Below are positions 61,883 to 64,000 of a stretch of DNA of 64,000 bases, piece by piece. How positions within the stretch are numbered: position 1 is the first letter of the stretch; each line of letters opens with the position of its first letter. The notes beneath the pieces were generated by a model, which had not been told where the DNA came from, ran no database searches, and saw only the letters and a list, made by a program, of their open reading frames with translations. Both the position numbers and the translations under genes were made by a program. Origin of the DNA: UBA7239 sp035430165 (GTDB lineage Bacteria > Pseudomonadota > Gammaproteobacteria > Pseudomonadales > UBA7239). The stretch is from contig DAOMGE010000011.1 of assembly GCA_035430165.1 (NCBI GenBank), positions 1 to 64,000 on the forward strand, given 5' to 3'.

Positions 61883-62404
61883 ATGAGCAGTATTGATAAA
61901 TACCCCCTGACCATCCGCTGGCTACACCGCATCATCGCCCTCTGTATGATTTTCATGATCGCACTCGGATGGTATCTCTCGGAAACCGAATACCAGTCAC
62001 CCACCTATAACATCTTGCGCCAGTTGCACCGCACGGTAGGCATCCTGTTATTGCCCCTCGGCATCGCCCATCTGCTGGCCTACGCGATCTTGCCACGACC
62101 CGCCCTGGCCGCCGGCATGACGCGCAGCGAAAAAGCATTGGCAAAACTCGTGCATATGTTTTTGTTGTATGTGGTGATTGCCATTCCTGTCGCTGGCTAT
62201 TTCATGTCGGGTGATCACCTGATCCTGCTGGGCGACGTGAAGATTCCGGCGATTATCCCGCTGACAAAGGATTTGCGTTCCGTATTTTTTGAAGTGCATG
62301 AAACACTGGCGTGGACCGCTGCAGCCGTGATCGGCTTACACCTTGTCGCCGCGCTCAAACACCACCTGCTGGACAAGGATGATACGCTCAGGAAAATGAT
62401 GTGA
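61883..62404 (+). CDS. Cytochrome b561
   Basis: A 173-residue membrane protein with four helices and the b561 histidines in RWLHRIIALCM, QLHRTVGILLLPLGIAHLL and the C-terminal EVHETLAWTAAAVIGLHLVAAL. It carries haem b and probably passes electrons from quinol or a small donor. Its 3' end overlaps the convergent GT87-like gene by 17 bases. Confidence 0.9.
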   Translation: MSSIDKYPLTIRWLHRIIALCMIFMIALGWYLSETEYQSPTYNILRQLHRTVGILLLPLGIAHLLAYAILPRPALAAGMTRSEKALAKLVHMFLLYVVIAIPVAGYFMSGDHLILLGDVKIPAIIPLTKDLRSVFFEVHETLAWTAAAVIGLHLVAALKHHLLDKDDTLRKMM

Positions 62405-63641
62405 TTTTTTTACGGCCGCGTGCAAGCAACAGCCCGAACAAGACAAAGGGTGCCGATGTCCGTAACAGGCTGATCAGGATTTTCTGCACAAAGCTGGCCG
62501 GGTAATACGCGTCGTCAACCGTGCTGGCTGCACCGATATGTAACGCTGCGGCCACGCACACCAGCACCACCACTGGCATCACTTCGAACGGCTGCCTGCA
62601 TTCGATCACCTTGCGCACATACTGGCCGGCGATCACGGTCACGGGAATGACCAACAGGATCTGGTAATTCCACAACGGGTTTGGCATACCAATCAGCATC
62701 GCCAGCAGAAACGCGGAAAAACCGGCAGCGACCAGGTCTTTCTCCGTCATTGTTTTTGCTGGCGTTATTTTATTCATCAACACCCATCGGGCTGCCAGAA
62801 ATAATGCAAGCAACAACAAACCTTGCGAGAGTATTTTTGCGTACGCGGGCAACAACCCCAGGGCATGTGCCCAGCTGGCGATGGATACACTTTCCGGATC
62901 CTTGATCGGATTTTCCCGCAACAACACGGGTAGCAGATCGCGCAAAAAAAACACATGCTCCTGCAGCCCCAATACCCACACCGAATACATCGTGGCCAAT
63001 AGTGTTACCGCGATGATGCCGGCCAGCGCCAACCAGCGTCGCGTCAGCAGAAAATAGAACACCATGACAGCGGGATACAGCTTCAGGCAAACCGCCAGAC
63101 CCATCAGCATGCCTGCCAGAAAGTCTTGCTGTTTTAGCAGCAACAGCAGCGACAAGGCGCAACAGGCAAACAATACCGGCTCCAGCTGCAGCCGCGTGAT
63201 ATTTTCTTCCAGCGTCGGCCCCGTCACGCAGACGATGAAGATTCCCGACAACACGGCAACAGATTTTCCGACAGGAAACAGGGTGCTCGCCAACAACAGG
63301 GTTGGCAAGACAAACAGCATGATCTCCAGCCAGCCACCCATACCGGCAAGCGTTGCCGCAGATACACCGGCGCGTTCGATTTGCACCATGACCGCTGCTG
63401 ACAAGGGCGGGAATTTGTAAACCGGTGCAAGCGGTTCATAGGCAGCCAGATCACGGTCATACAGCTGCCCTGTCTCGATAAAGTGACGACACGTGTCGAA
63501 AAAAATTCCGAAATCATACATGCCGGCATGCTGCAAGGTGATCGACAGCCTGTGACAAAAAACACTTGCTGCGATCACCAGCAACAGACAGGCGCAGGCA
63601 ATGATGTATGCAGGCAATCTGTTGTTGCTATTGGTATTCAT
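62388..63641 (-). CDS. GT87-like (DUF2029) polyprenol-linked mannosyltransferase
   Basis: A 417-residue membrane glycosyltransferase with ten or more hydrophobic spans. DFGIFFDTCRHFIETGQLYD followed by KFPPLSAAV is the pattern of the GT87 family (polyprenol phosphate-mannose-dependent). GMLMGLAVCLKLYPAVMVFY is another conserved segment. The acceptor is unknown; with the GtrA-like protein it might decorate a surface glycan. Confidence 0.82.
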   Translation of the reverse strand: MNTNSNNRLPAYIIACACLLLVIAASVFCHRLSITLQHAGMYDFGIFFDTCRHFIETGQLYDRDLAAYEPLAPVYKFPPLSAAVMVQIERAGVSAATLAGMGGWLEIMLFVLPTLLLASTLFPVGKSVAVLSGIFIVCVTGPTLEENITRLQLEPVLFACCALSLLLLLKQQDFLAGMLMGLAVCLKLYPAVMVFYFLLTRRWLALAGIIAVTLLATMYSVWVLGLQEHVFFLRDLLPVLLRENPIKDPESVSIASWAHALGLLPAYAKILSQGLLLLALFLAARWVLMNKITPAKTMTEKDLVAAGFSAFLLAMLIGMPNPLWNYQILLVIPVTVIAGQYVRKVIECRQPFEVMPVVVLVCVAAALHIGAASTVDDAYYPASFVQKILISLLRTSAPFVLFGLLLARGRKKITSFS

Positions 63642-63647
63642 CTGGTC

Positions 63648-64000
63648 TCACCGCGATGGCAACACATGCTGCGACAACGCCCAGGACACATGTTCCCGCA
63701 CCATCATGGATGCATCCATCGCCCGCCGCTGTAATGCGTCGATAATATCAGGCCTGGTTTCCGCATTGCCCAGAGCCACGGCAATGTTGCGCAACCAACC
63801 CGCGTAACCAATTCTCCGCAACGCCGAACCCTCGGTTTTTTGTAGCCACACATCCTCACTCCATAAAAACAGCTCAACCAGTTGTGCCTCATCCAGACCA
63901 TGCCGGGGAAGGAAATCACCTTCGCGGGTTGGTTGTGCAAATTTATTCCACGGACAAACTGCCTGGCAGTCATCACAACCGAAAATTCGGTTACCCAATA
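63648..64000 (-). CDS. queG: Epoxyqueuosine reductase QueG, C-terminal part
   Basis: The visible 117 residues are the C-terminal end of QueG, which makes queuosine from epoxyqueuosine in tRNA. IFGCDDCQAVCPWN holds the cysteines of a [4Fe-4S] cluster, and HEAT-like helices follow (RRIGYAGWLRNIAVALGN). The frame stays open to the window edge, so the N-terminus lies beyond 64000. Confidence 0.93.
   Translation of the reverse strand, partial: LGNRIFGCDDCQAVCPWNKFAQPTREGDFLPRHGLDEAQLVELFLWSEDVWLQKTEGSALRRIGYAGWLRNIAVALGNAETRPDIIDALQRRAMDASMMVREHVSWALSQHVLPSR

Noticed and set aside
1..64000. CRISPR arrays, prophage, insertion sequences, tRNA or rRNA genes
   Set aside because: No regularly spaced direct repeats, transposase or phage-type genes, or RNA-gene patterns were seen on either strand.

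Overview
The window reads as a chromosomal contig from a Gammaproteobacterium of the Pseudomonadales/Cellvibrionales type. That placement is inferred from gene order: several blocks match the arrangement I know from Pseudomonas (glyS-gmhB-plsC; accC-accB-aroQ; thiC-nudF-DUF1249-cpdA-yqiA beside a TolC gene; yqgF-yqgE-tonB-gshB-pilGHIJK-chpABC; smpB/ratA-ratB/bamE/fur). No tRNA, rRNA, CRISPR array, prophage or insertion sequence is visible. A run of 100 N at 1420-1519 inside glyS marks a scaffold gap.

Layout. 1-2955: glyS (broken by the gap), gmhB and a PlsC-type acyltransferase. 2992-22560: an aryl polyene (APE) pigment cluster. Its order follows the apeC-to-apeR order I recall from described clusters: truncated ketosynthase (chain-length factor), acyltransferase, two acyl carrier proteins, membrane protein, ligase-dehydratase fusion, glycosyltransferase-acyltransferase fusion, aromatic amino acid ammonia-lyase, LolA-like carrier, MMPL exporter, DUF3261-like lipoprotein, ketosynthase, dehydratase, ketoreductase, and finally a second ketosynthase. 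A 1499-residue PilY1-like pilus-tip protein is lodged between the ketoreductase and the last ketosynthase. 22583-24157: a small unknown protein, a UbiA-type prenyltransferase and a DUF2892 membrane protein. 24451-27337: the three-gene proton-translocating transhydrogenase (pntAA-pntAB-pntB), closed by a strong bidirectional terminator. 27403-29714 (minus): accC, accB, aroQ. 29841-33251 (minus): an OprB-like porin with a Fur-box-like site at its promoter, then ppk1. 33309-39334: trmO, then a minus-strand run yqiA, cpdA, DUF1249, nudF, thiC, thiD, headed by a TPP riboswitch. 39630-41042: a TolC-family outer-membrane protein. About 41.05-42.3 kb: an AT-rich islet with a frameshifted WbqC-like gene. 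42308-45260 (minus): yqgF, yqgE, tonB, gshB. 45610-59175 (plus): the complete Pil-Chp chemosensory system that controls twitching motility and surface sensing. 59194-64000: smpB, ratA, ratB, bamE, fur, a GtrA-like protein, cytochrome b561, a GT87-like mannosyltransferase and the C-terminal end of queG.

How the parts fit. The APE genes encode starter supply (ammonia-lyase and acyl-ACP ligase), chain building (two ketosynthases, a chain-length factor, a ketoreductase, two hot-dog dehydratases on two ACPs), lipid or sugar attachment (two acyltransferases, one fused to a glycosyltransferase) and delivery to the outer membrane (MMPL exporter, LolA-like carrier, lipoprotein). The ammonia-lyase suggests a cinnamate or coumarate starter, as in flexirubins. 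A PilY1-like pilus-tip adhesin inside the pigment operon, and a full Pil-Chp system 25 kb away, make a link between surface attachment and outer-membrane pigment the most interesting hypothesis here.
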